From Kordia zhangzhouensis (GTDB taxonomy: Bacteria > Bacteroidota > Bacteroidia > Flavobacteriales > Flavobacteriaceae), in assembly GCF_001005305.1 (NCBI RefSeq), contig NZ_LBMH01000003.1, forward strand, positions 372,001 through 436,000: a DNA stretch of 64,000 nt, given 5' to 3'. A model generated the notes under the pieces. It was given only the letters and a program-made list of their open reading frames with translations, searched no databases and was not told the DNA's origin. Positions within the stretch are counted from its first letter, which is position 1; every line of letters starts with the position of its first letter. Of the stretch, positions 52,315-61,310 are shown piece by piece. Both the position numbers and the translations under genes were made by a program.

Positions 52315-53577
52315 TTATTCTTCTCTTAATGCTTCAATAGGTCTGACATTTACGGCTCGTTGCGCAGGAATGAGTCCTATTAGGGTTCCTAAAACAACCA
52401 TTATTAACAATGCCATAACTATGTATTCTAAACTAACCGTAGGATTAACGAATGGGAAATCTTCCCAATTTTTAGCCGCCTGATTTAATAAGGATAATAA
52501 TATTCCTCCAACGGTAATTCCTAATGTTCCTGCCACCAATGTAAGGAATACAGATTCTAAAATAATTTGCCCTCGAATCTCGCTTGGTTTTGCTCCTAAT
52601 GCACGTCTTATTCCTATTTCTTTAGTTCGTTCTTTTACTGTAATCAACAGGATATTCCCAATTGCAATTACACCTGCTAGGATGGTTGCAATTCCAACAA
52701 TAAGTGCCGTAAATTTAAGCCCTTTTACAAACCCTGTAATTTTACCAAACATTTCTCCTAGATTAGCCGCTCCAAAGGCACGTTCGTCATCTGGATGAAC
52801 AGAATATCGTCTTTTTAATAATGTTTTTACTTTTTGTTCGATAGCAACTATATCTTCGTCAGGATATCCCGCTATTACCATCCAACCTATTTGATTTCCT
52901 GTGTTGAACACTTTTTTATACGTTGTAAAAGGAATAAAGATTGAGTTATCACCTTCAAAGAAGTCCGTATTATTTCGTTTATATACACCTACAACTTGAA
53001 AATAGATATTACTAATCTTGATGTACTTACCTATTGGATCTTCTCCTTTTTCAAATAGTTCTTTTTCAATACGTTCTCCAATTACGCATATTTTGCGTTT
53101 TTCATCGATGTCTTTCTTGTTGAGAAAACGCCCTTTTCGAAGTTTCTTTTTAGAAACCATATCAATTACTGGGTAATCCCCAAAAACTTTGTAATTGCCT
53201 GATTTTAGGTTATTCACGACTAAAGGTGGTGCCCCATCAAAAATCCCTTTTGCATTTCTGGGTGCTACAAATTGAACTCCTTCTATTTGATTAGCTATTC
53301 GATAAGTATCACTTAATTCTATACGTACACTACGATTTCGATTGTACCCTCCATATGGAATACCTGTTTGTTGCCCCCATAAAAAGATACTGTTCGTTGC
53401 CATTCCTTTAAATGCTGATTCAAAACCGTTTTCCATTCCTTTTGCAGCACCTTGCAAACCGATAAAAAGTAAAATTCCCCAGAAAACACCAATAATAGTG
53501 ATTACTGTCCGCAATTTGTTTTTACGAATTGCTCCAAAAATTTCTTGCCATGTATCTCTAGTAAATATAAATTTCAT
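52315..53577 (-). CDS. MacB-type ABC transporter permease (second)
   Basis: FtsX/MacB-like permease of 420 residues: one N-terminal helix (about 20-42), a large periplasmic domain (about 50-275) and three C-terminal helices. The TKEIGIRRALGAKPSEIRGQI segment is the hallmark coupling motif of the family, and the chain ends PIEALREE. It is a separate permease chain, with the ATPase on another gene, unlike E. coli MacB, where the two are fused. Its start is 17 nt after the first permease. Confidence 0.94.
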   Translation of the reverse strand: MKFIFTRDTWQEIFGAIRKNKLRTVITIIGVFWGILLFIGLQGAAKGMENGFESAFKGMATNSIFLWGQQTGIPYGGYNRNRSVRIELSDTYRIANQIEGVQFVAPRNAKGIFDGAPPLVVNNLKSGNYKVFGDYPVIDMVSKKKLRKGRFLNKKDIDEKRKICVIGERIEKELFEKGEDPIGKYIKISNIYFQVVGVYKRNNTDFFEGDNSIFIPFTTYKKVFNTGNQIGWMVIAGYPDEDIVAIEQKVKTLLKRRYSVHPDDERAFGAANLGEMFGKITGFVKGLKFTALIVGIATILAGVIAIGNILLITVKERTKEIGIRRALGAKPSEIRGQIILESVFLTLVAGTLGITVGGILLSLLNQAAKNWEDFPFVNPTVSLEYIVMALLIMVVLGTLIGLIPAQRAVNVRPIEALREE

Positions 53578-53593
53578 TATTTATGGCTTTTTT

Positions 53594-54823
53594 TTATTCG
53601 TCTCTTAATGCGACTATTGGTTTTACTTTAGCTGCTCTTCTTGCAGGAATATACCCCGCAATGAGTCCTGAAAGAATCAAGATAATCGTTGCCATAATAA
53701 TGGTTCCTTGACTTACATTAGGATTGGTAATAAACCAATCTTCCAATTTATCGCCCATAGAGTTTAACACAAAGTTTCCTATAAGCAACCCTATGTATCC
53801 AAAAAGCATCGTAATGACAATCGTTTCTTGCAAAATCATACCTATTACTGAACCTGGTTTTGCTCCTAATGCTTTTCTAATTCCAAGTTCTTTGGTACGC
53901 TCTTTTACTATATATACCATAATATTGCTAATACCGATTACTCCAGCAAATAAAGTTCCTATACCTATCCATAACACAATAATTTGCAACACATTGGCAA
54001 TTTGCAAATTTTGCTCTAAATCCTCAATAACGCTTTGAACATAAATCCCATTTGGATCACTTGGCGCAATATTATGTTTGTTTTTTAACACTTTTTCAAT
54101 TTCTCTTGCCAATCTTCGTGCTCCATTAGGTCCAATTTCCATTTTATATGAAAGATTGATTTGATCAATTTTATCGGTATTTTTATAAATTAATTGTTGC
54201 GTAGTAACTGGCGTATATATATTGCGTTCTTCTCTATCTCCGCCTGCATCACTGAAAACTCCTACTACTCTGAATACAATTTTATTGAGAGTAAAGTATT
54301 TTCCAATCGCATTTTCTCTCCCGAAAAGATCTTTTTCAACCAAACGACCAATGACTGCGATTCGCGCATCATTTGTAATATCATTTTCATTGATATATCT
54401 TCCTTTGTCAATAATTGTTTTTTCTAAATATTGGTGATCGGGATGTACAGCTCTTACGGTATAGTTTCCATACTCACTTTTGTATTTTACTGTGACTCCA
54501 TTTGTGATTCTCGCAGTAGTATATTCTATACGATCTTTAAACTTTTCCTTTAGCAGTTCAAGATCTTCGTTTTTGAATTCTACACGTCTGTTTTCTTTGA
54601 ATCCTTTAAATGGTTTAGATGTAAATCCAGAATAAATGAATATGGTATTTTGCGCATCGTCTTGAAAAAATTTATAGAATGTATTTTTCAATCCATTACC
54701 CATTCCAAAAAGAATGGTGAAAATTAAAATACCAAGTGTCACTGTAAACCCTGCCAGGAGAGTTCTCAGTTTGTTCTTATTAATCGTTTGGAATATTTCT
54801 CGCCAGCGATCTAGATCAAACAT
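53594..54823 (-). CDS. MacB-type ABC transporter permease (first)
   Basis: Paralogous FtsX/MacB-like permease of 409 residues with the same plan: N-terminal helix (about 20-40), periplasmic domain, three C-terminal helices, the KELGIRKALGAKPGSVIG motif and the ending KPIVALRDE. Having two different permeases suggests a heterodimeric pump. Its start overlaps the ATPase gene end by 8 nt, indicating translational coupling. Confidence 0.94.
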   Translation of the reverse strand: MFDLDRWREIFQTINKNKLRTLLAGFTVTLGILIFTILFGMGNGLKNTFYKFFQDDAQNTIFIYSGFTSKPFKGFKENRRVEFKNEDLELLKEKFKDRIEYTTARITNGVTVKYKSEYGNYTVRAVHPDHQYLEKTIIDKGRYINENDITNDARIAVIGRLVEKDLFGRENAIGKYFTLNKIVFRVVGVFSDAGGDREERNIYTPVTTQQLIYKNTDKIDQINLSYKMEIGPNGARRLAREIEKVLKNKHNIAPSDPNGIYVQSVIEDLEQNLQIANVLQIIVLWIGIGTLFAGVIGISNIMVYIVKERTKELGIRKALGAKPGSVIGMILQETIVITMLFGYIGLLIGNFVLNSMGDKLEDWFITNPNVSQGTIIMATIILILSGLIAGYIPARRAAKVKPIVALRDE

Positions 54824-55517
54824 ATTCAGAAGCTCTTACTTGTTGTACTTTTTTATCTTCTTCAATGACTCCGTCTTTTAGCATTACAATACGTTTGGTC
54901 ATATCTGCTATGTCTGGTTCGTGAGTCACTACTAATATTGTTTTTCCTTCGTCATTAATTCCTTGCAAAAAATCCATTACTTCGTAAGAAGTTTTCGTAT
55001 CCAAAGCTCCTGTTGGTTCATCAGCAAGTAGTACTTTAGGTTCAGATGCTAAAGCACGAGCAATAGCCACACGTTGTTTTTGCCCACCAGATAATTCACT
55101 TGGCAAATGATGTGCCCAATCAGCCAAACCAACTTTTTCAAGATAGTACAACGCTTTTTCTTTTCTAACTTTTCTAGAAATTCCTTGATAATATAAAGGC
55201 AATGCTACATTTTCAGCCGCATTCTTATAGTTAATCAAATTAAAAGATTGAAAAATAAAGCCTAAGAATTTGTTTCGATAGATTGCTGCTTTCTTCTCGC
55301 TCAAGTTTTTAATTGGAACATTGTCTAAGATATACGAGCCTTTATCAGCCTCGTCTAACATTCCTATAATATTTAATAAAGTAGATTTTCCCGAACCTGA
55401 AGAACCCATAATTGAAACGAATTCTCCTTCTTTTATATCAAGATTGATTCCTTTAAGTACGTGAAGATGGTTGCTTCCCATACGATAGGATTTGTGCAGT
55501 TCCTTGATCTGAATCAT
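54816..55517 (-). CDS. MacB/LolD-type ABC transporter ATPase
   Basis: ATPase of 233 residues that powers the two permeases. Walker A GSSGSGKST (about residues 38-46), signature LSGGQKQRVAIARAL (about 140-154), Walker B VLLADEPTGALD (about 160-171) and the switch His in VVTHEPD are all present. First gene of the ATPase-permease-permease-adaptor-TolC operon. The transported substrate cannot be read from the sequence; macrolides, peptides or lipoproteins are all possible. Confidence 0.95.
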   Translation of the reverse strand: MIQIKELHKSYRMGSNHLHVLKGINLDIKEGEFVSIMGSSGSGKSTLLNIIGMLDEADKGSYILDNVPIKNLSEKKAAIYRNKFLGFIFQSFNLINYKNAAENVALPLYYQGISRKVRKEKALYYLEKVGLADWAHHLPSELSGGQKQRVAIARALASEPKVLLADEPTGALDTKTSYEVMDFLQGINDEGKTILVVTHEPDIADMTKRIVMLKDGVIEEDKKVQQVRASEYV

Positions 55518-55652
55518 AATTGGTTAGGTTTAGTTTTTTAACAATATTACACATTTGCGATTATTCGCACTGCTAATATTGTGTTAATCTTATTTTTTGA
55601 TAAAATGAACTATCTATAAGACTACACAAACCTAATTTCGTTACAAGAAAAA

Positions 55653-55886
55653 TCATGTTTTTTTTTCGCCTGACTTTTTCTTGTACGTTTTGTATATATA
55701 AAATCCTGTAATTGCAACTAAAATATACGGGATCATCATCAAATAGACAATTCCGTTATTCACACCTTTAGCTTGTGAAAGATCTGCTTCTGATTCGAGT
55801 ACTGCTCGACACATTGCGCATTGTGCTTCTGCAGAAATAGCCGAAAAACACACCAACAACAGCAGGATGTAATATTTGTTTTTCAT
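55653..55886 (-). CDS. Small exported CxxC membrane protein of the oxidase cluster
   Basis: A 77-residue protein: signal peptide (about residues 1-21, ending SAEAQ), then CAMC (Cys22 and Cys25) just after the predicted cleavage site, a short linker, one transmembrane helix (about 46-65) and a Lys-rich tail. I recognise no named family. The exposed CxxC and the position directly after the CtaM-like gene with no spacer, in a Sco/CtaM gene group, suggest a metal- or thiol-handling helper for cytochrome oxidase assembly (inference). It is the last gene of that transcript. Confidence 0.8.
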   Translation of the reverse strand: MKNKYYILLLLVCFSAISAEAQCAMCRAVLESEADLSQAKGVNNGIVYLMMIPYILVAITGFYIYKTYKKKSGEKKT

Positions 55887-56417
55887 TTATGCGTAATAAG
55901 GTGAAATCATTAAATATACAACTACGCCCGTTATGGCAACATATAACCAAATTGGGAATGTGATTTTGGCTATTTTTCTATGTTTATCGAAACGCTTTGC
56001 TAAAGTTTTTACATATGTAATTAACACTAAAGGAATAATAGCAATACTCAAAACTATATGTGTAATTAAAATGAAGTAATAAATTCCCGCAACAACTCCT
56101 TCTCCTCCAAATTTTGTAGATTCGGAAGTCATGTGATAAGCTACGTACATTGCAAGAAATACCACAGAAAGACCTATGCAAATCTTCATGAGTGTTTCAT
56201 GTAGTTTTATTTTTTTATTTTTAATTGCAATTACAGCTGCAATCAGCAATACAGCAGTGATTCCATTGATTGTAGCATATATAGGTGGTAAAAATGTCAA
56301 TGGTTCAACATTTTCTAGCTTTACACCAAATAATATAGCCACCACTAATGGAATTGCAATTGATAAAATTATAATCCAAATTTTGTATTTTTTTTCAATA
56401 TCGTTAGCTGCTTCCAT
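55887..56417 (-). CDS. DUF420 (CtaM-like) cytochrome oxidase assembly protein
   Basis: Integral membrane protein of 176 residues with five helices, matching DUF420. The Firmicutes member CtaM is needed for heme-copper oxidase assembly, which fits this position between Sco and the oxidase genes. Conserved histidines occur in KLHETLMK, YHMTSE and the ITHIVLS helix, plausible metal or heme contacts. It starts 1 nt after the Sco gene and abuts the CxxC gene. Confidence 0.88.
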   Translation of the reverse strand: MEAANDIEKKYKIWIIILSIAIPLVVAILFGVKLENVEPLTFLPPIYATINGITAVLLIAAVIAIKNKKIKLHETLMKICIGLSVVFLAMYVAYHMTSESTKFGGEGVVAGIYYFILITHIVLSIAIIPLVLITYVKTLAKRFDKHRKIAKITFPIWLYVAITGVVVYLMISPYYA

Positions 56418-56418
56418 A

Positions 56419-57126
56419 TTATTCTTCTTCTAATAGATTTTTAATATCCTCTTTCAACATTTCTACTTCATCAACATCAGTTCCTTGATAGTAGATTTTA
56501 GGGTTTCCATGATTATCTCTACGTGAACGGATAAACCCTTCTTTATCAATCAAAGCAAAATATCCTTGATGTTCAAATCCACCGGCCACTTCGGGATTGA
56601 TTCCTGTAAATATGTTAAACCCTGTGTTAGACAACTCATGAATTTTATCTAAATCGCCTGTTAAAAAATGCCAGTTCATAGATTTTACTCCATATCGCTC
56701 AGCATATTCTTTTAGCACTTTAGGTGTATCATTTTTTGGATCTATGCTAAATGAAGCAATCGCAAAGTCATCTCTTTTGTGAAATTCTTCATCAAGTGTA
56801 CGCATATTGCTATTCATTACCGGACATATTGTTGGGCAACTCGTAAAGAAAAACTCCATAACCGTTACTTTTCCCTTAAAATCGGCATTTGTAATTTCTA
56901 GACTATCTTGGTTTGTAAAAATAAATTCAGGAACCATTCTAGCTTTCTCATTAATTTCAAGATAAAGAAGTTTTCGGTTACGTTCTTTTCCTTCTATATT
57001 CATTCGGTCTTTCTCAATGATTGCATCTTCTTTTACTGCATTTACTATTCTAGGAATAAAAATAATTCCAAAGATGAGAATGATAAATGCAATTCCGATA
57101 TATGAATAGTTTTTTTTCATATCCAT
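56419..57126 (-). CDS. SCO1/SenC-family copper chaperone
   Basis: Membrane-anchored thioredoxin-fold protein of 235 residues that helps form the CuA site of cytochrome oxidase. The copper ligands are present: Cys97 and Cys101 in TSCPTICPVM, and a later His in GGFEHQGYF (His186). An N-terminal helix (about 7-25) anchors it. Its start overlaps the stop of the preceding Sco-like gene by 1 nt (TAATG), so the two are coupled. Confidence 0.93.
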   Translation of the reverse strand: MDMKKNYSYIGIAFIILIFGIIFIPRIVNAVKEDAIIEKDRMNIEGKERNRKLLYLEINEKARMVPEFIFTNQDSLEITNADFKGKVTVMEFFFTSCPTICPVMNSNMRTLDEEFHKRDDFAIASFSIDPKNDTPKVLKEYAERYGVKSMNWHFLTGDLDKIHELSNTGFNIFTGINPEVAGGFEHQGYFALIDKEGFIRSRRDNHGNPKIYYQGTDVDEVEMLKEDIKNLLEEE

Positions 57127-57827
57127 TATTCTGATTTGTTTAATTCTTCTGTACGTCTTTTGTTAGATTTTTCATTGGTTGACTTCCCTCTATATTCTTT
57201 AAATAAAATACGAATATCATCAGTCATTTTTCCAGCTAATTCTGAAATGATTGTTGTATTATATCCATGTAACATATAAGGTTCTGCCTCTTCTCGCACT
57301 TCAATATCTGACCGGTCATCAAATCGTCCTCGAAGATTTTTACTTTTATCAATGATGAATACAAATTCAGAACTTAATTTTGAATCCAAAAGCAAAGGAA
57401 CTTCTAAACTTTCATGAATTCTCTTGAGTTCTCTTTCGTCTACAATCACAAAATTCCATGCAGTAAGTTCATCTGCAAATCGACTGATTTCATATTTTAA
57501 ATCATCAATCTCTCTTGTTTGACCAGATGTAACCAACATTACCAATTGGAAATGTTTAAACCCACTGAAACGCTTATAAATCTTTTGGTTTAGATTTAAA
57601 ACATTTATTTTTCTACCGCTTACATTATCGCCTAAAAAACCTAAAATGGTAATTTTACCCTCAAATTGTATCTTTTCTTTCTTTTCAAAAGATTCATAAT
57701 TAATAAGCTCAGACACATTCTCTTTAATAGTAGGCAACGGTGTGTAATTATGATTTGTAAAAAGAAGAATGAGAACAATGGTTACTGGCAATAAGAATAA
57801 TACACCTAAAATAATCTTCTTTTTCAT
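57126..57827 (-). CDS. SCO-like protein lacking the copper-binding cysteines
   Basis: A 233-residue protein with an N-terminal membrane anchor (about residues 4-23) and a thioredoxin-like domain. Aligned by eye with the next gene, FEGKITILGFLGDNVSGRK corresponds to its FKGKVTVMEFFFTSCPTIC; the CxxxC is missing, and the strand-helix order after it is similar (FVFIIDKSKNLRGRFDDR). It therefore looks like a degenerate Sco paralogue that cannot bind copper in the usual way. Its 1-nt overlap with Sco suggests they act together. Similarity is from visual comparison only. Confidence 0.75.
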   Translation of the reverse strand: MKKKIILGVLFLLPVTIVLILLFTNHNYTPLPTIKENVSELINYESFEKKEKIQFEGKITILGFLGDNVSGRKINVLNLNQKIYKRFSGFKHFQLVMLVTSGQTREIDDLKYEISRFADELTAWNFVIVDERELKRIHESLEVPLLLDSKLSSEFVFIIDKSKNLRGRFDDRSDIEVREEAEPYMLHGYNTTIISELAGKMTDDIRILFKEYRGKSTNEKSNKRRTEELNKSE

Positions 57828-58047
57828 TTGTTGTTTTTACGTTCAATTCCGTTATAAATATTCAAAATAACCGTGTTCTTGCGGTATTTATTTTGACTAT
57901 ACAAAAATAAAAATCGATTTGCTATTTTTCTCTATAATTCGCTACTTTTTTGCGAGTTAGTTCCTTTTTTTGAAAGAATTAACAGGTGATTAATTTTATC
58001 TTTCTAAAAGCTATAACTTATACAGGTATGCTTCGAAAAAAACTTAT

Positions 58048-58083
58048 AAAAAAAAGCGGTAAATATTAATTTACCGCTTTTTG
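58048..58083 (-). terminator. Terminator after the COX structural genes
   Basis: 9-bp stem gcggtaaat (58056-58064) and atttaccgc (58069-58077) with a 4-nt loop, extended by A/T pairs, and a T tract on the minus strand. It lies 20 nt after the COX4-like gene and separates the oxidase structural genes from the Sco/CtaM genes. Confidence 0.88.
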
Positions 58084-58102
58084 TGTATATTATTGAATCC
58101 TC

Positions 58103-58492
58103 TTAGAAATCCCACTTTACAAATCCATTTGCTTTTACGCCTTCAATGTATGTTCCTTCTTGTAAAAGGATGAATACCAAGTAGCAAATTAAGAATACTG
58201 CAGTCCAAACAACTGCTCTACGCAATGAACTTTTTTCGTCACGCATGTGCATGAAATCCCAAGCAATGTAGTATGCCTTTACAATTGTTAAAATAATGAA
58301 TATCCAGTTTAACGCTTTCATTCCTAAAGGATACCATTCCGTTAAAAATTTAGGTTTTACAATACCCAATCCAACTTCTATAATCGTTACAATCGATAAA
58401 AAGATTAATACGCCCCAAATTTTTTGAGTGTTGGATTTGAACTTTAATAATCCTTGAAATATTTCTAATTTATGTGTGTTATCGTGTCCCAT
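58103..58492 (-). CDS. Cytochrome c oxidase subunit IV-family protein
   Basis: Small membrane subunit of 129 residues with three hydrophobic helices (about 25-43, 55-75, 88-108), related to prokaryotic COX4/CyoD-type subunits. The middle helix holds YYIAWDFMHMRDEKSSLRRAV, a typical segment. It follows the COX3 genes on the same strand, 34 nt after the longer one. Confidence 0.87.
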   Translation of the reverse strand: MGHDNTHKLEIFQGLLKFKSNTQKIWGVLIFLSIVTIIEVGLGIVKPKFLTEWYPLGMKALNWIFIILTIVKAYYIAWDFMHMRDEKSSLRRAVVWTAVFLICYLVFILLQEGTYIEGVKANGFVKWDF

Positions 58493-58526
58493 GATATAAC
58501 TATGATGCGATTTCTTTTTTTGATTT

Positions 58527-59609
58527 TTAAACTAGGTAGAAGAAGGTAAATACGAATACCCAAACAAGATCGACAAAGTGCCAATAAAGACCAACTTTTT
58601 CTACCATTTCATAATTCTTTCTTCGTTCGTAGGTTCCTAATAAAATATTGAAGAAGATGATTACATTAATCACAACTCCAGAAAATACGTGGAATCCGTG
58701 AAATCCTGTGATAAAGAAAAAGAAATCCGCAAATAATCTATTTCCGTATTCATTGTGAATAAGGTTCGCACCTTTCACATATTGTATTGCGTTTTTCAAT
58801 GCTCTTTCCGACTCTGCTCTTGTTAACACTCCTTTTTGACCTGTTTGATCAGCATTAACATACAAACGTTCAATGCTTGCTGCTTTCTCTATATCTGCAG
58901 GATTATCAGAAGCTTTTAATTTTTCTATATTTGGAATAATTTGTTGTGTACGAACCGCTAAGTGCTGGTTGGCATTAAAAGCAGTTACGACATCTTGCAC
59001 AGAATATTCTGGCAAAGATGATTCAGAAGTAAACCACAACCCTTTACTACGTGTATGTTGTTGTCTTTCTTTATGTGAAGCTGTTGCAAAATCTTCTACA
59101 GAAACACGTTTCATTTTTTCATCGCCTTCTGCCATACGTGTGTCAACAAACTGTAAAATTTGCCCTCCTTTAGTTTCCAATGCTCCGTATGAACCTTTGA
59201 TAAAATTAGTCCATTCCCACGCTTGCGAACCTAAGAAAATACCTCCACCAATAATGGTTAAGAACATATAGAAAGTTACCTTCTTCTTATTCATGTGGTG
59301 ACCAGCATCTACTGCAAGTACCATCGTTACAGAAGAAGCAATTAATATAAAAGTCATCAAGGCAACAAAATACATCGGATTATCTCCGTGCGACCCTGGA
59401 AAGTGATTATACACTTCGTCTGCAATAGGCCATGATTCTATAAACTTAAATCTTGAAAATCCATACGCTGCTAAGAATCCAGAAAATGTGAGTGCATCTG
59501 AAAGAATAAAAAACCACATCATCATTTTTCCATAGCTGGCTCCAAGCGGCTTGTTTCCGCCTCCCCAAACTTTACCTTCTGTACCTGTATTTGAAACAGT
59601 AGCTTCCAT
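58527..59609 (-). CDS. Cytochrome c oxidase subunit III with large soluble insertion
   Basis: Subunit III of 360 residues. The first helices (about residues 28-125) and the last two (about 285-360) show COX3 motifs (FHGFHVFSGVVINVI, YWHFVDLVWVFVFTFFYL). Between them lies a hydrophilic insert of about 150 residues (about 135-285) with many Lys, Glu and Gln. Normal COX3 proteins are about 200-260 residues without it. The insert should lie on one side of the membrane. Its role is unknown, but related Flavobacteriia carry similar ones. Confidence 0.9.
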   Translation of the reverse strand: MEATVSNTGTEGKVWGGGNKPLGASYGKMMMWFFILSDALTFSGFLAAYGFSRFKFIESWPIADEVYNHFPGSHGDNPMYFVALMTFILIASSVTMVLAVDAGHHMNKKKVTFYMFLTIIGGGIFLGSQAWEWTNFIKGSYGALETKGGQILQFVDTRMAEGDEKMKRVSVEDFATASHKERQQHTRSKGLWFTSESSLPEYSVQDVVTAFNANQHLAVRTQQIIPNIEKLKASDNPADIEKAASIERLYVNADQTGQKGVLTRAESERALKNAIQYVKGANLIHNEYGNRLFADFFFFITGFHGFHVFSGVVINVIIFFNILLGTYERRKNYEMVEKVGLYWHFVDLVWVFVFTFFYLV

Positions 59610-59655
59610 AAAAAGTATACGTTTTTAAAAAATTGTTCAAATTTACGTTTTTTTC

Positions 59656-60237
59656 TTATCTTAAGAAATATAAAAATAAAAACAAGAAGACCCACAGAAA
59701 ATCTAGGAAATGCCAGAACATTGCACCTAGTTCTAAACCAAGTGTTTGCCCTTGTTTATACTTTTGTTTAAAATGATTATAAATTACAACCAATAACACC
59801 AATATACCTGCCGCAACGTGCAGTAAATGGGTTACCGTAACGATGTATAAGAAAGAGGTTGTTACTGTACTTTCTTCTCCTGTAAAATAATACCCTGTTT
59901 CTATAATTTGATTGAACCCAACAAACTGTAAAATTACAAATGTAATTCCCAATGCCAATGTGAGTAATAAATATAAGCTTGTTACTCCTTGTAATCCTTT
60001 TTGAATCGCATTTTTAGCTAAATGAAATGTTACACTACTTGCCACAATTACCAAGGTACTGTATAAAAAAGCTATCGGCATTTCAAAAGTATCTAACCAG
60101 TCAGGACGTTCTTGACTTACAATATATGCACTTGTTAATCCGGCAAACATCATAAACATGCTAATCATAGCGAACCACAACATCATTTTCCTAGACCTTG
60201 CTCGCTTTTCCTGAAATGTTCCTTGTGTTAAATCCAT
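59656..60237 (-). CDS. Cytochrome c oxidase subunit III (short paralogue)
   Basis: Subunit III of 193 residues with five helices and a C-terminal AMFWHFLDFLWVFLFLFLY motif matching the longer COX3 next door. It has no soluble insert. Two COX3-type subunits side by side are usual in Bacteroidota. It starts 3 nt after ctaB. Subunits I and II are not in the window. Confidence 0.9.
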   Translation of the reverse strand: MDLTQGTFQEKRARSRKMMLWFAMISMFMMFAGLTSAYIVSQERPDWLDTFEMPIAFLYSTLVIVASSVTFHLAKNAIQKGLQGVTSLYLLLTLALGITFVILQFVGFNQIIETGYYFTGEESTVTTSFLYIVTVTHLLHVAAGILVLLVVIYNHFKQKYKQGQTLGLELGAMFWHFLDFLWVFLFLFLYFLR

Positions 60238-60240
60238 GTT

Positions 60241-61152
60241 TTATTGTAAAAATTTATCTATTACAAATACAATTTGAATTAGTGTAATGTAGCCCACACT
60301 AGCCAACATAAGCGCTTTTGCAGAAGCATTGTCCATTTTTCTATATAATTGGATTGCATAATATAGTAAACCAACTCCTGTAAAAAATACCACAATTGCA
60401 GCAACTATGGATAATTTTAATCCATCCGTAAGTCCCATTACTGGAAATACAGAAATTAAAACAAGCCATACAGTATACATAATGATTTGCAAGGCTGTAG
60501 CTTTATTTTTCTTCCCTGTGGGCAACATAAAAAATCCTCCTTTTTTATAATCATCATACAGAAACCATCCAATTGCCCAAAAGTGAGGAAATTGCCAAAA
60601 AAATTGAATCATAAATAGAATTCCTGGTTCAATGCCAAATTTTCCAGTTGCTGCTACCCATCCTAACATAAATGGAATAGCTCCTGGCAATGCTCCAACA
60701 AATACCGATAATGGTGTAATTGTTTTTAATGGAGTGTACAGACATGTATATAAAAAAATAGAAATCGCCCCAAACATTGCTGTTCTTGGGTTAATTATAT
60801 ATAAAATAACTATCCCTGCAATGGTAAAAAGCGAAGCAATAATGAAGGCTACTGTGACTGACATACGACCTGAAGCTACGGGTCTATTTTTAGTACGATC
60901 CATTTTAGCATCTAAATCTTTCTCTATAATCTGATTAAATGCATTGGAAGCTCCTACCATAAAATAACCTCCAAATGCCAATAAAGTCAAGACTTTTAAA
61001 CTAAATCCGTTGGCTCCTACAGCTAACAAATAGCCTGCAAGTGAAGAAAAAACTACGCTTACTGCCAATCCGACTTTGGTAAGTTGTTTAAAATCTTCGA
61101 TTGTAGAAGCGAATGAGTATGTTTTTTTAATCGTATTCAATGCCGTTTTCAT
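60241..61152 (-). CDS. ctaB: Protoheme IX farnesyltransferase (heme O synthase)
   Basis: Adds farnesyl to heme B for the oxidase heme. The 303-residue UbiA-family protein has about nine helices and the prenyl-diphosphate site NQIIEKDLDAKMDRTKNRP (about residues 74-92), with DDYKKGGFFMLP in the second loop. The frame opens at an ATG at 61203, but a full promoter (TTG at 61203-61201 and TATCTTTG at 61180-61173) starts downstream of it, and AGGAAGG lies just before the ATG at 61152, so I use 61152. First gene of the oxidase operon. Confidence 0.95.
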   Translation of the reverse strand: MKTALNTIKKTYSFASTIEDFKQLTKVGLAVSVVFSSLAGYLLAVGANGFSLKVLTLLAFGGYFMVGASNAFNQIIEKDLDAKMDRTKNRPVASGRMSVTVAFIIASLFTIAGIVILYIINPRTAMFGAISIFLYTCLYTPLKTITPLSVFVGALPGAIPFMLGWVAATGKFGIEPGILFMIQFFWQFPHFWAIGWFLYDDYKKGGFFMLPTGKKNKATALQIIMYTVWLVLISVFPVMGLTDGLKLSIVAAIVVFFTGVGLLYYAIQLYRKMDNASAKALMLASVGYITLIQIVFVIDKFLQ

Positions 61153-61172
61153 CAACCTTCCTGAAATTCCTG

Positions 61173-61203
61173 CAAAGATAAAGTACAAATACAATGTATG
61201 CAA
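61173..61203 (-). promoter_or_regulatory. Bacteroidota-type promoter of the ctaB-COX operon
   Basis: Minus strand: TTG (61203-61201), 20-nt spacer, TATCTTTG (61180-61173). It predicts a start near 61166, a leader of about 14 nt, and decides the ctaB start. A divergent TATCTTTG -7 box for the metallo-hydrolase gene lies at 61257-61264 on the plus strand. Confidence 0.8.
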
Positions 61204-61310
61204 TGATTTTCAAACAGTTTTGCAGCTTTAACAAATAGTTTTTGTTTTTCAATTTTTATCTTTGGAAAGGAAGTTCAATTTGTAACGACCATATTCAAAA
61301 CTAAAATTCT

